Source: Mycobacterium sp. URHB0044 (GTDB taxonomy: Bacteria > Actinomycetota > Actinomycetes > Mycobacteriales > Mycobacteriaceae). Taken from it: 64,000 nucleotides of DNA. Shown piece by piece: positions 17,022-26,171 of the stretch; the first letter of the stretch is position 1; the number at the start of each line of letters is the position of its first letter. The notes under the pieces were generated by a model. That model did no database searches. It was not told the DNA's origin and saw only the letters and a program-made list of their open reading frames with translations. The stretch covers positions 186,001 to 250,000 of the forward strand of contig NZ_JIAW01000006.1 in the NCBI RefSeq assembly GCF_000620625.1, given 5' to 3'. The translations under genes and the position numbers were made by a program.

Positions 17022-17677
17022 TCGGCACTCACCAGGTACACCAGGGCGAAGATCGCCACCCACAGCAGGTCGACCATGTGCCAATAGGAGGCGATGCCCT
17101 CGACGAACCGCTGCTTGCCGTCCCATGCCTGCCGGCGTTTGCACATCAGCTGCCATGTCACGAGAAGCGCGGTTCCGACGATGACGTGCAACAGATGCAG
17201 ACCGGTGAGGATGAAGTAGAAGTTGAAGAACCGCCCTGCTACCGGGGTGTGGCCTGCGGAGATCTCCAGGGAGTACTCGATGGCCTTGAGGCCGGCGAAC
17301 ACGGCCGCGCAGCCGATGGCGCCCGCGATCAACCTTCGCGCGTCGAGGTACCGGGCGGCGCGGTGCGCGAACAGAGCTCGCACCACCAGGTATGAGCTCA
17401 GCAGCAGCACGAGGGTGTTGACTGCGCCGATCGGTTGGATCAGTTGGTGTGCCGCGTCTTTGAAGCCCGCGAGGTCTGACCGGCGGTTCCACAGGAAGGC
17501 GAGCATGATGGCCGCAAACAGCGTCATGTCCCCGAGCAGGAAGATCCACAGCCCGGCCTCACCGGGGATGTGGCCGGGGCGCTCCTTGCGTTGACGCGCC
17601 GGCACGCCCACGCGAACCTCCGTGCCACCGAGGAACTCTGGCAGCTCAGGGTCCACGCCTAGACTCAGGTGCGTCAT
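17018..17677 (-). CDS. heme-copper oxidase subunit III family protein (NorE-like)
   Basis: A 219-residue membrane protein with about five to six helices. Signature stretches: GEAGLWIFLLGDMTLFAAIM, the FYFILTGLHLLHVIVGTALL helix with conserved His, and YWHMVDLLWVAIFALVYLV at the C-terminus. This matches the subunit III fold and is closest in organisation to NorE proteins. The ATG at 17677 forms an ATGA overlap with the upstream membrane protein. As a subunit III without I or II it cannot be an oxidase alone; a role in stabilising or supplying a membrane partner is a guess. Confidence 0.82.
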   Translation of the reverse strand: MTHLSLGVDPELPEFLGGTEVRVGVPARQRKERPGHIPGEAGLWIFLLGDMTLFAAIMLAFLWNRRSDLAGFKDAAHQLIQPIGAVNTLVLLLSSYLVVRALFAHRAARYLDARRLIAGAIGCAAVFAGLKAIEYSLEISAGHTPVAGRFFNFYFILTGLHLLHVIVGTALLVTWQLMCKRRQAWDGKQRFVEGIASYWHMVDLLWVAIFALVYLVSAE

Positions 17678-18384
17678 GCCGCGGCGACTGCCACCGGCAC
17701 CGGATCCAGGTCGGTCGAATCCTTGATGGCCTTGCGCAGGGTCAGTCCCATCACGACGAGGAAGACGCTGTAGGTGGTCAGCGCCAGCCAGAAGATGAAG
17801 ATGCCCCGCCACGCGAAGGGTCCGCTGTGGAAGAAGAACGCGAGCGGGTCGGGGACGAACGAGAACGCAATCCAGAAGTTCACATACGCCACCCAGCGCG
17901 GCAGTGTTTGGCGTTTGTCGTTCAGGATGGCCAGGCCGATCGCCACGTTCTGAATCATGAAGGGAGCGATCGGAGTGATGAACAACAGCCACGCGATGTC
18001 GTTGAGCATGACGGTCAATTCCGGATTGCGGTCGGGGCGAAAGGCGATGGTGGTCATCAGAAGCAGCGGCAACAACAAGCAGACCCCGGTGGCCGCGCCG
18101 GTGATCAGTTGCAGGAACGTCAGGATCGGCGTTCGGCCCTCCATCTTCACCATGTGTACGCCGATGACGGCGATCAGCGGGAAGACGAAGCAGACGCCAA
18201 GAGTCGAAATTGCCAGTCCGGCAATGACCCTGGTGTCGTGGCCGTAGAAGTTGACAACCTGCTCGACCGAGCTCTCCGACCCCAGCGGGATCGGCAATAC
18301 ACCGGCGATGAGCCAGCCGATCAGTGTGATCACCAGGGTGGCAGGACCACCCCAGGCGCACACGGTGAGTACTCGCTTGGTCAT
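17674..18384 (-). CDS. polytopic membrane protein of unknown function
   Basis: A 236-residue protein with about six predicted membrane segments (TLVITLIGWLIAGVLPI, VIAGLAISTLGVCFVFPLIA, a TGAATGVCLLLPLLL helix, WLLFITPIAPFMIQNVAIGL, and two at the C-terminus). I do not recognise a named family. It is the first of three membrane-protein genes at the end of the P450 operon and overlaps the subunit III-like gene by ATGA, so the three products may act as one unit. It is preceded by a 10-bp gap after the SDR gene. Confidence 0.75.
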   Translation of the reverse strand: MTKRVLTVCAWGGPATLVITLIGWLIAGVLPIPLGSESSVEQVVNFYGHDTRVIAGLAISTLGVCFVFPLIAVIGVHMVKMEGRTPILTFLQLITGAATGVCLLLPLLLMTTIAFRPDRNPELTVMLNDIAWLLFITPIAPFMIQNVAIGLAILNDKRQTLPRWVAYVNFWIAFSFVPDPLAFFFHSGPFAWRGIFIFWLALTTYSVFLVVMGLTLRKAIKDSTDLDPVPVAVAAA

Positions 18385-18394
18385 CGAATATCCT

Positions 18395-19258
18395 TCACCC
18401 GAGCGGATTGACGCCGAGTTCGACGTTCGACAGATCGGAGATCTCCGACCACCGCGAGGTGATCTCGTCGACGGTGGGCGGCTCCGAGAACGACACGCCC
18501 TTGTTCTGAAACTGCGCTACGCGCTGGATGTTTCCACCACCAACGACGTACACGCTGCCGGTGTCGGTGCATTGTTCACTCAGCAGATAGCCGACGACTG
18601 GCGCCACCTGGTTCGCCGGGAGCTTGTCGAGCAGTTCTGGCGGGGCGACGTCCGTGGTCATCCGCGTGGCTGCCATCGGCGCGACCGCATTCGCCAGAAT
18701 TCCGTACTTCGCGCCTTCGATCGCCAGCGTGTTGATCAAGCCGACCAATCCGAGTTTGGCGGCGCCGTAGTTGGCCTGCCCGAAGTTACCGAACAGCCCG
18801 CTTGTCGACGTGGCCATGACGATCCGGCCAAACTTCTTCTCCCGCAGGTGGGGCCACGCTGCGCGCGTGACGTGGAACCCCCCGTAGAGGTGAACCTTGA
18901 GCACCGCATCCCAATTCTCGGCACTCATCTTGTGGAAGGCGCCGTCGCGCAGGATGCCCGCGTTGTTGACCACGCCGTCCAGCGTTCCGAACTCCTGCAC
19001 CGCAGCGTCGACGAGTGACTGGGCACCGTCCGGGGTGGCGATGTTGTCGTAGTTGGCCAGCGCCGTACCACCGAGCTGGCGGATCTCGTCGACGACCGTG
19101 TCCGCCATGGCCTGCCCGAAGCCCGATCCGTCGCGCGCGCCTCCGAGGTCGTTGACCACGACGCGCGCGCCTTCGTCGGCGAGCAGCAGCGCGTACTCGC
19201 GGCCCAGCCCTCCGCCCGCACCCGTGATGATCACGACCCTGCCGTCGAGTCCCGCCAT
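18395..19258 (-). CDS. SDR, multifunctional-enzyme-type (3R)-hydroxyacyl-CoA dehydrogenase-like
   Basis: A 287-residue SDR with cofactor motif TGAGGGLGRE (12-21), an NDLGG segment, NNAG (98-101), Ser151, and Tyr164/Lys168 (YGAAK). The VNDLGGARDGSG insertion and NYGAAKLGLVGL are typical of the 17-beta-HSD4 / MFE-2 dehydrogenase branch, which oxidises (3R)-hydroxyacyl-CoA and steroid alcohols. This would pair with the MaoC hydratase at 28546. It sits in the P450 operon, 54 bp downstream of the aldehyde dehydrogenase. Confidence 0.88.
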   Translation of the reverse strand: MAGLDGRVVIITGAGGGLGREYALLLADEGARVVVNDLGGARDGSGFGQAMADTVVDEIRQLGGTALANYDNIATPDGAQSLVDAAVQEFGTLDGVVNNAGILRDGAFHKMSAENWDAVLKVHLYGGFHVTRAAWPHLREKKFGRIVMATSTSGLFGNFGQANYGAAKLGLVGLINTLAIEGAKYGILANAVAPMAATRMTTDVAPPELLDKLPANQVAPVVGYLLSEQCTDTGSVYVVGGGNIQRVAQFQNKGVSFSEPPTVDEITSRWSEISDLSNVELGVNPLG

Positions 19259-19312
19259 GTTCTAGTTACTTCCCTTCGTGTGTTCATTCGTGAAACGTGG
19301 ATAGTCCGGCCC

Positions 19313-20704
19313 TCAGAACAGCTTTCGCATGACCTTCAGTGCACGTTCGGTGTACGGCGGATAGACGAGCATCGGATCCGGCTTCGTCGACTTCGACAAC
19401 ACTGCTCTGCGATGGCTCATCGTTTCGAAACCCCACCGTCCGTGGTAGGCGCCCATGCCGCTGGCTCCCACTCCGCCGAACGGCAGTTGTGGGACGAGGC
19501 AGTGCATCGCCACGTGGTTCACCACGGCGCCGCCCGAGGGGATCTCGTCGACGAGGCTTCGAGCCAGCTGGCGTGAGGCGGTGAAGACATACAGCGCCAA
19601 GGGCTTTGGCCTGCGGTTGACGAACTCGATGGCAGCTGCGGTCGATTCGATGGCGATCACCGGCAATATGGGGCCGAAGATCTCGTCACCCATGACCGCA
19701 TCGTCCGGAGACGGATCCAGGATCACAGTCGGTTCGATCGTCAGGCTCGAGCGCTCGAATCCACCCCCTGCCACCACGGACCCCGTGGTGGATTCGATGA
19801 GCGCTGCCAGCCGGTCGAACTGGCGCGCGTTGACTATTCGCATCCCACGGCCGTCATCGTGAGCACTAAAAGCCTTGATGTTGGCGACGATCTTGTTCGT
19901 CAGCTCGTTGGCGATCGATCGATGCGCCAGCACGTAGTCGGGCGCGATGCAGGTCTGCCCGGAGTTCATCAGCTTGACCCACGCGATGCGTCGGGCGGCG
20001 ACGTCCAGATCCGCGTCGGCAGCCACGATGACCGGACTCTTGCCGCCCAGTTCCAAGGTCACCGGGGTGAGCGTGGGTGCGGCGGCGGCCATGATCTTCT
20101 TGCCGATCTCGGTACCACCGGTGAAGAGGGCGTGGTCGAAGCCCTGCGCCAGCAGATCCTGCGTGGTCTGACCGTCGCCCTCGACGACGCGCACGGCGTC
20201 AGCGTCCAAGTACAGCGGGACCAACCTTGCCAGCATCGCGGACGTGGCAGGCGCAAGCTCCGAGGGCTTCAGCACGGCGCAGTTTCCGGCCGCTACGGCG
20301 GCGACGAGTGGTCCCAAGCTCAGATAGACCGGGTAGTTCCATGGCCCGATGATGAGCACGGTGCCGAGCGGGTCGTACTGCACCCAACTGCGTCCCGGCA
20401 ACTGGGCGAGTGGCAAGGGTTGTCGTTGGCGGCGCATCCACTTCTTCAGATGCTTGCGGGCATAGGCCGCCTCACCCTTGGTCGAGGCAATGTCGCCGAG
20501 CCACGCTTCGACCGCTGGCCGGCCGAGGTCGGCGTGCAGGGCGGCGACGATGTCCGCTTCTCGCTCGTCACATAACCGCTCGATCGCTTCGAGCTGGCTC
20601 AGCCGCCACTGCAGACTTCGGGTCAGGCCGGTGGCGAACACGCGCCGCATCTCCGACAGGTCGAAGGTGGATGCACTGGGTTCGGTAGGCGCCTGTATGG
20701 ACAC
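19313..20704 (-). CDS. aldehyde dehydrogenase (class 3 / coniferyl aldehyde dehydrogenase-like)
   Basis: NAD(P)-dependent oxidation of an aldehyde to an acid, 463 residues. Catalytic Cys lies in NSGQTCIAPDYV, the general-base Glu in LELGGKSPV, and GPWNYPVYLSLGPL marks the class 3 branch that also holds fatty-aldehyde and coniferyl-aldehyde enzymes. I chose the GTG at 20704, eight bases after the SDR stop; the open frame to 20797 is an overlap shadow. Next to a CalA-like alcohol dehydrogenase, it likely performs the second of two oxidations of a P450-generated primary alcohol. Confidence 0.9.
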   Translation of the reverse strand: MSIQAPTEPSASTFDLSEMRRVFATGLTRSLQWRLSQLEAIERLCDEREADIVAALHADLGRPAVEAWLGDIASTKGEAAYARKHLKKWMRRQRQPLPLAQLPGRSWVQYDPLGTVLIIGPWNYPVYLSLGPLVAAVAAGNCAVLKPSELAPATSAMLARLVPLYLDADAVRVVEGDGQTTQDLLAQGFDHALFTGGTEIGKKIMAAAAPTLTPVTLELGGKSPVIVAADADLDVAARRIAWVKLMNSGQTCIAPDYVLAHRSIANELTNKIVANIKAFSAHDDGRGMRIVNARQFDRLAALIESTTGSVVAGGGFERSSLTIEPTVILDPSPDDAVMGDEIFGPILPVIAIESTAAAIEFVNRRPKPLALYVFTASRQLARSLVDEIPSGGAVVNHVAMHCLVPQLPFGGVGASGMGAYHGRWGFETMSHRRAVLSKSTKPDPMLVYPPYTERALKVMRKLF

Positions 20705-20712
20705 GTCGCCGC

Positions 20713-21504
20713 TCAGATCTCTGGCGCCGGAACGACTCCGGTGATTACGGCACCGGTGATTCCGCCATCGACCACCAGCGCGTGGCCATTGACCCACCGT
20801 GCCTCGTCCGAGGCCAGGAACAGCACCGCTGAGGCGATGTCGTCGGGATCGGCGTGCCTGCCGAGGAGCTCCTTGACACCGTCGAGGTTGTCCTTCCCCA
20901 TCGACTCCTCGAAGTCCACCAGGATGGGGGTTTCGACCGGACCGGGCAGAACCGCGTTGATGCGAAGGCCCATTTGCGCCACGGCCAATCCCATCGTCAT
21001 GGTGTAGACGGTGGTGGCCTCCTTGGAGAAGTTGTAGGCGTTGCCCTGCTGCGGGTTGGCCTTGAACCAGTCAGCGCCGTCCTCGAAGGTGTCGGTGGCC
21101 AGCAGGTCTCGGATGACGTCGAGACGGGCCGGCCAGCCGAAGCCGGCGGTCGAGGACACGATCGTCACGGAACCGCCTGGAACCAAACGTTCGAAGAACG
21201 CCTCGGTCAGGTGCCGGACCGCGAGAGTGTTGACCGCGAGCACCAGGTCCGCGGGCGCCGTGCCCGGAATCCCGGCGACGTTCATGAGACCGTCGAACTG
21301 ACCGTCGAGCTGCTCGACGGCGGCGTCGATGCTGCGGGGGTTCGCCAGATCCACCTCGACGTGGCCGTGCACGGCGGCCGTGGGCGTATTCCGGTCCAGC
21401 GAAACGACTTCCGCGCCCGCGGCGAGGAGGCGTTCGGCCACGGCGTTGCCGATGCCGGACGCAGCGCCCGTAACGACGAAGCGCTTACCCGTGAAAGCAG
21501 TCAT
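20713..21504 (-). CDS. SDR, coniferyl-alcohol dehydrogenase / 3-alpha-HSD-like
   Basis: A 263-residue SDR with motif TGAASGIG (12-19), catalytic Ser117/118, and Tyr157-Lys161 (YNFSK). A roughly 38-residue segment between Ser and Tyr (GWPARLDVIRDLLATDTFED onward) is longer than in classical SDRs and is characteristic of the coniferyl-alcohol dehydrogenase / 3-alpha-hydroxysteroid dehydrogenase branch. The usual NNAG is NVAG. It lies eight bases before the aldehyde dehydrogenase, forming an alcohol-to-acid pair directly after the P450. Confidence 0.88.
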   Translation of the reverse strand: MTAFTGKRFVVTGAASGIGNAVAERLLAAGAEVVSLDRNTPTAAVHGHVEVDLANPRSIDAAVEQLDGQFDGLMNVAGIPGTAPADLVLAVNTLAVRHLTEAFFERLVPGGSVTIVSSTAGFGWPARLDVIRDLLATDTFEDGADWFKANPQQGNAYNFSKEATTVYTMTMGLAVAQMGLRINAVLPGPVETPILVDFEESMGKDNLDGVKELLGRHADPDDIASAVLFLASDEARWVNGHALVVDGGITGAVITGVVPAPEI

Positions 21505-21512
21505 CGGTCCTC

Positions 21513-22772
21513 CTAGTCGAGGGTGTAGGGCAGGGACTTGACGGCGCGCACGAAGTTGCCGACGAGGAACTCCGGCTCGCCCACGCGCAGATTGGGCGCG
21601 CGGAAGATCAGCTCGCGGAAGCAGGCCTCCAGCTGCATCTTGGCCAGGAAGCTGCCCATGCAGAAGTGCGGCCCGCCGCCACCGAATCCGACGTGGTTGT
21701 TGGGCTTTCGCTGAATGTCGAACGTGCCCGGATCGGTGAAGACCCGGTCGTCGCGGTTACCCGAGGAGTACATCAACATGACCCAGTCGCCCTCCTTGAT
21801 CTCCTGATCGCGGAGGACGGTGTCCTGGGTAGCCGTTCTCCGGAACGTCATCACTGGACTGGCCCACCGCACGAACTCCTCCATCGCCGGCTTGATCAGT
21901 CCGTCGTAGTCCCGCTCCAGCAGTGCCCGCTGGTCGGGAAATTCCTGAAGTGCCATCGCGGTCAAGGTGATGGTGTTACGCGTGGTGTCGTTGCCTGCCA
22001 CCGACAGCAACACGAAGAAGGCGCCGAGCTCGTCGTCGGTGAGCTTGCGGCCGTCGATCTCGGCTTGCACCAGTTGTGACATCAGATCCGAGGTGGGATG
22101 CGAACGTCGCTGTTCGGCGAGTTCGAGGCCCGCCGTCAGCAGCCCGACCAGCGAATCGCTGAGCACTTCGCCCGATTCTCGACCGGCCGCGACGTCCTCA
22201 TCGGCCCAGGACACCATGCCGTCGGCGTTGTGCGCAGCTTCCTCCCGCAATTCTGGTGGTAGACCCATCATTTCGTAGATGGCCCACATGGGAAGACGCT
22301 TGGACACCTGCTCGACGAAGTCGCCCTCCTTGGTCAGGAGCAGCTCGTCGACGATCTGAGTCGCCTGGGCCTCGATTTGATCCTGGATCTTGGACACCTG
22401 TCTGGGGGTGAACACCGAGCTCACCAGCCGACGCAGCGTGGAGTGCTTGGCACCGTCCATGCCCAGGAAGGACTGTGCGGCGTCGAGGATGTCTTCCGGA
22501 ACGGCCTCGATCTGCACACCCTGACTCGAGCAGAACAGCTCCGGGTTCTTGCTCACGTAGCTGATGTCTTCGTGCCGCGTGACTGCCCACACGCCGTCGA
22601 TCTCGGGAACCATCAGCGCCCCGTCGATGGGTCGGTGCCAGCTGACCGGGCGTTCGTCGCGCAGGATCTTGAACGACTTCTCCCGACCTTCGGCTGTGTC
22701 GGCCCAGAAGCTCAGCGGCGAGATGCTGACGGGGTCGTACGTGCGGGCGGGCTGACCTGTCGCGACACTCAT
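21513..22772 (-). CDS. cytochrome P450
   Basis: Heme monooxygenase of 419 residues. The I-helix AGNDTT is at 259-264, the K-helix ExxR is in EEFVRWAS, and the heme loop [11 protein letters not shown] places the cysteine ligand at 371. The GGGPHFCMG loop and general layout resemble the actinobacterial CYP124/125/142 group, which hydroxylates terminal methyls of sterols and branched lipids; exact family is not assigned. Downstream alcohol and aldehyde dehydrogenases fit a terminal-methyl oxidation route. The ATG overlaps the ligase stop by ATGA. Confidence 0.93.
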   Translation of the reverse strand: MSVATGQPARTYDPVSISPLSFWADTAEGREKSFKILRDERPVSWHRPIDGALMVPEIDGVWAVTRHEDISYVSKNPELFCSSQGVQIEAVPEDILDAAQSFLGMDGAKHSTLRRLVSSVFTPRQVSKIQDQIEAQATQIVDELLLTKEGDFVEQVSKRLPMWAIYEMMGLPPELREEAAHNADGMVSWADEDVAAGRESGEVLSDSLVGLLTAGLELAEQRRSHPTSDLMSQLVQAEIDGRKLTDDELGAFFVLLSVAGNDTTRNTITLTAMALQEFPDQRALLERDYDGLIKPAMEEFVRWASPVMTFRRTATQDTVLRDQEIKEGDWVMLMYSSGNRDDRVFTDPGTFDIQRKPNNHVGFGGGGPHFCMGSFLAKMQLEACFRELIFRAPNLRVGEPEFLVGNFVRAVKSLPYTLD

Positions 22773-24307
22773 CTTCCTACCTCCACATAGCGATCCAGCA
22801 GTTTGCGTTTGACGAGCTTTCCGGTAGCCGACCTTGGGAGTTCGTCGATGAAGTCGACCGAACGCGGTGCCTTGAAGCGCGCCAGCCGTTCGCGGACGTA
22901 ATCGATGATCTCCGCGGCCAATTCGTCGGACTCCGCAACGCCGCCGCGTAGTTGCACGACGGCCTTCACTTCCTGACCCATCTCGGGATGGGGAACTCCG
23001 ATGACGGCGACGTCGAAGATCGCCGGGTGCAGCGCGAGTACGTTCTCTACTTCTTGCGGATAGATGTTCACTCCACCCGAGATGATCATGAAGGCCTTGC
23101 GGTCGGTGAGAAAGAGGTAGCCGTCCTCGTCGAGGTAGCCGACATCACCGACGGTCGCCCAGTTGTCGTGGCCGGGATGCCTTGACTCGTCGGTCTTCTC
23201 GGGATCGTTGTGGTAGACGAACGCAGGCGCGTCGCGCTCGAAGTAGATGACACCAGGCTGGCCGGTCGGTTGTTCGACGCCGTCGTCGTCACAGATGTGG
23301 ACGACCCCGAGCGCGGCCTTGCCGACCGATCCACGCTTCGTGCGCCACTCGTCGGTGTTGATCAGCGTGATGCCGTGACCTTCGGTCGCGCCGTAGTACT
23401 CGGCGAGGATCGGTCCCCACCAGGCGATCATCGCGTCCTTGACGTCGGGCGGGCACGGAGCGGCGGCGTGCACGGCCAGCCGCAACGAACTCGTGTCGTA
23501 TTTGGCGCGCGTCTGCTCGGGCAGATGCAGCATGCGCACGAACATGGTTGGGACCATCTGCGTCGTGGTGACACCGAACCGTTCGATCGCGACGAGCGAC
23601 GCCTCGGCGTCGAACCGCTCCAGCACCACGACCGTGCCGCCCAGGGCCTGAACGGCACCGCACCACTTCAACGGAGCCGCGTGATAGAGCGGGGCGGGCG
23701 AGAGGTAGACGTCGGCGTCCGTGAAACCGAATCCGTGTGCCAGCAGCGCGGTGATGGCGTCGCCGGGTTCGTCGACCTGGATCGGCATAAGGCTTGGCTT
23801 GATGCCCTTCGGCCGTCCCGTCGTACCCGATGAGTAGAGCATCTCCGCCCCGCGGGGTTGATCCGTGAGCCTCGGGCCGGCGTCCCGCAACAACGCTGAG
23901 TACGACCCGTACCCGTCGATCGAGCCGCCGAACGAGTATCGGTGGTCCACCTCCGGCACCAGGCCCGCGACCTGGGCGGCCAATTCTGCGACGGCCCCGG
24001 AGGCGATGAGAACCCGCGCACCACTGTCCCGAACGATGTAGGCCGCCTCGTCACTCGACAGATGCCAGTTGACCATGGTGATGTAGAGGCCAGAACGGAC
24101 TGCCGCCCAGTAGATCTCAAACGTCTCGGGAGCATTGTCGGTGAGTACCGCGATGACGTCACCGGTCCGTAGGCCCAGCTCGTGCAGCGCCGACGCCAGC
24201 CGGGCGGAGTTCTCGTCGAGCTCGGCGTAGGTCACCGTCGCGTTCGATGCCGCCATGATGACGGCGGGGCGGTCGGGCGCCGTTGCCGCGTGGGTTCCTG
24301 GGTACAT
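22769..24307 (-). CDS. AMP-forming acyl-CoA synthetase (FadD type)
   Basis: ATP-dependent activation of a carboxylic acid to its CoA ester, 512 residues. A3 P-loop-like motif [12 protein letters not shown]5 YYGATEG, hinge/A8 region [20 protein letters not shown], and the catalytic lysine region GKLVKRKLL at the C-terminus are present. It follows the SCP2-type lipid carrier by eight bases and overlaps the P450. It could activate the acid made by the P450 / alcohol dehydrogenase / aldehyde dehydrogenase set. Confidence 0.92.
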   Translation of the reverse strand: MYPGTHAATAPDRPAVIMAASNATVTYAELDENSARLASALHELGLRTGDVIAVLTDNAPETFEIYWAAVRSGLYITMVNWHLSSDEAAYIVRDSGARVLIASGAVAELAAQVAGLVPEVDHRYSFGGSIDGYGSYSALLRDAGPRLTDQPRGAEMLYSSGTTGRPKGIKPSLMPIQVDEPGDAITALLAHGFGFTDADVYLSPAPLYHAAPLKWCGAVQALGGTVVVLERFDAEASLVAIERFGVTTTQMVPTMFVRMLHLPEQTRAKYDTSSLRLAVHAAAPCPPDVKDAMIAWWGPILAEYYGATEGHGITLINTDEWRTKRGSVGKAALGVVHICDDDGVEQPTGQPGVIYFERDAPAFVYHNDPEKTDESRHPGHDNWATVGDVGYLDEDGYLFLTDRKAFMIISGGVNIYPQEVENVLALHPAIFDVAVIGVPHPEMGQEVKAVVQLRGGVAESDELAAEIIDYVRERLARFKAPRSVDFIDELPRSATGKLVKRKLLDRYVEVGR

Positions 24308-24315
24308 GTCGGCCC

Positions 24316-24720
24316 TTAGACGATCAGGTCTTCGCGGCCGTCGTCCTTGAGTCGCTGGATGTAGCCGGCGTACAGCTTCTTGCCCAGCGGCGCCAGTTTG
24401 AGGAGGCTCGCGACGTTGCCGTCGACCTTGACCTTCCGCTTGGCCATTGCCATCGGCAGGTTGACCTTGCCCTGCCAGTAGGCATTGCCGATGTCGGCCG
24501 TCATGGTCATGGTGGCCGAAGGCTCCGGCGTGCCCGCTCCCCCAGCGGTGACGACCTTGTTCGGCATGTCGACCACGACGAGGGCCTCGGGATCGCTGAA
24601 GTCGAAGGCGACGACGAGGCCGGTTTCGGTCAACTTCGGTCCGATCTCGGGATCCCCGAATGCGTTTTCGAAGATCCCACCGATGTACTTGGTGACCTCG
24701 TCAGAACTGTTGAACCCCAT
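24316..24720 (-). CDS. SCP2-type sterol/lipid-carrier protein
   Basis: A 134-residue protein with the SCP2 fold pattern: [20 protein letters not shown], then [20 protein letters not shown] and a helical tail ([18 protein letters not shown]). Such proteins carry hydrophobic acyl-CoAs or sterols in the cytosol. It is the first gene of the long minus-strand P450 operon, with operator copy 6 about 35 bp upstream. As promoter-proximal gene it probably delivers the substrate to the ligase and P450 encoded behind it. Confidence 0.85.
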   Translation of the reverse strand: MGFNSSDEVTKYIGGIFENAFGDPEIGPKLTETGLVVAFDFSDPEALVVVDMPNKVVTAGGAGTPEPSATMTMTADIGNAYWQGKVNLPMAMAKRKVKVDGNVASLLKLAPLGKKLYAGYIQRLKDDGREDLIV

Positions 24721-24754
24721 CGTCGCCTCTCCCAGGTCGGGCTATGCCACAAAA

Positions 24755-24770
24755 CTTATTCTGGATTAAA
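24755..24770. promoter_or_regulatory. operator copy 6, P450 operon
   Basis: CTTATTCTGGATTAAA. Read on the minus strand it runs into TAAGTT, a -10-like hexamer. It lies between the FAD oxidoreductase stop and the SCP2 start, so the eight genes behind it have their own promoter. Confidence 0.72.
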
Positions 24771-24827
24771 AAATGATAGTAGTTATGATCGGCGCCACAG
24801 TCAACAGCCGGTCGTGGCGCGTGACAC

Positions 24828-26144
24828 CTAACTACTGGTGGTCAACGCGTACGTCGCAACGATCTCGTCGACGACGAGTTGCGCGGTCTCGGCGCAGGCC
24901 GTGGTGCCACCGTTGGCGTACTCCTTGACGGCATCGCCGACGTTCCACAAGCCCTCGAACGGGGTGTCGCGCGGAAGGTCGTACCCGGCGACGGCGCGCT
25001 GGGGCGGCCAGCCGTCGCGCGTCACCGCGACGTTGAGAATTCGCGCGCGGTCGTCGAAGCCGGTGATCGCATCGCGCAGATCCTCCAGCAGCAGGTCGGT
25101 CTCGGCCTGCTCGTCGAAGTCCCCCACGGACGGTTTGGGCACGGCGGTGCCCACGTAGAGATGCCATCCTTCGGGCGCCATCTCCGGACAGACGTCGGTG
25201 AAGTTCGCGACGTAGGCCAGGCGCCGGGACTTGGCGAAGCTCAGCATGCCCGGCACGTCGACGAGTCGCTCCTGGCTTGCGAAGTTCACCGAGATCATCG
25301 CGGTGGGGCGGTCCCCCCGTTTCACCAGTTCCCTGTAGTCGTCGGGAACGTCGTCCGCACCGATCAAGCCCACCGTCGCCGCGGGCCCGACATCGCTCAC
25401 CACGATCGAGGACGCGACTTCCGTTGTCACACCGTCACGTTCGATGACTACGCCGGTCACCTTGGTACCGTCCACGACGATCTTGGCGACCTCGGTCGAC
25501 AACCAGATCTCGCCGCCGTGCGAGGTCACCACGTTGGCGAGGGCCCGCCACAGCCCGATCGTGCCCTCCGGATGGAAGCCGAAGCGCTTGAACGCACTCT
25601 TGCGGGTGAAGTAGGTGAGGAACACGCGAGCGGGAAGGTCCTCGGAACCGACGGCGAACACCGAGGCGCACATGTTGCGGAAGATCCCGTGCACCCCTTC
25701 GTTCTTGGTGTACTTCGAAACCCATTCGGCGGTGGTGATCTCGTCCTCCGGCAGGCCGGAGTCCGACCGCGCGGCGCCGATGCCCTTGACCAGCTTGGCG
25801 CCCTGGCGCGTCAGCTTGCCGAGCAGGAACCCCCAGCCGCCGCCAGTGACGTCGACGTCCTTGCCGCCGATCCGGTACAGAATCGGTGGGCTGGGCTCAC
25901 GGATGTCGAAGGGCGCGCCGACCTCGTCGCAGGTCTGTTGGGTGATGCCGCCGACCTCGATGACGATGGCACCGTTGTTCACCTTGAACCCGTCGATGTC
26001 ATCCGTCGAGGCGCGACCGCCCACCTTGTCGAGACGCTCGACCACCAGGGTGCGGTAACCCCGGTGCGCGAGACGGGCGGCCGTGAACAGGCCTCCGGCA
26101 CCCGCTCCGATGACGATGGCGTCGAATGATTGCTTCTCGGACAC
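24828..26144 (-). CDS. FAD-dependent oxidoreductase (phytoene-desaturase-like / NAD(P)-binding)
   Basis: A 438-residue flavoprotein with an N-terminal dinucleotide motif VIGAGAGGLFTAARLAHRGY and GGRASTDDIDGF, the pattern of the phytoene desaturase / amine oxidase superfamily. The C-terminal FAD segment is GLWNVGDAVKEYANGGTTAC. These enzymes desaturate or isomerise hydrophobic polyenes and rings. It is the last gene of the kinase-MaoC-dehydrogenase operon, 27 bp after the acyl-CoA dehydrogenase. A ring or chain desaturation step is plausible. Confidence 0.87.
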   Translation of the reverse strand: MSEKQSFDAIVIGAGAGGLFTAARLAHRGYRTLVVERLDKVGGRASTDDIDGFKVNNGAIVIEVGGITQQTCDEVGAPFDIREPSPPILYRIGGKDVDVTGGGWGFLLGKLTRQGAKLVKGIGAARSDSGLPEDEITTAEWVSKYTKNEGVHGIFRNMCASVFAVGSEDLPARVFLTYFTRKSAFKRFGFHPEGTIGLWRALANVVTSHGGEIWLSTEVAKIVVDGTKVTGVVIERDGVTTEVASSIVVSDVGPAATVGLIGADDVPDDYRELVKRGDRPTAMISVNFASQERLVDVPGMLSFAKSRRLAYVANFTDVCPEMAPEGWHLYVGTAVPKPSVGDFDEQAETDLLLEDLRDAITGFDDRARILNVAVTRDGWPPQRAVAGYDLPRDTPFEGLWNVGDAVKEYANGGTTACAETAQLVVDEIVATYALTTSS

Positions 26145-26171
26145 GGTGTTCCCCTTCGTGTTTCAGAGCTA

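Noticed and set aside
16749..18384. A functional terminal oxidase locus
   Set aside because: Only subunit III- and IV-like genes are present; no catalytic subunit I or II in the window.
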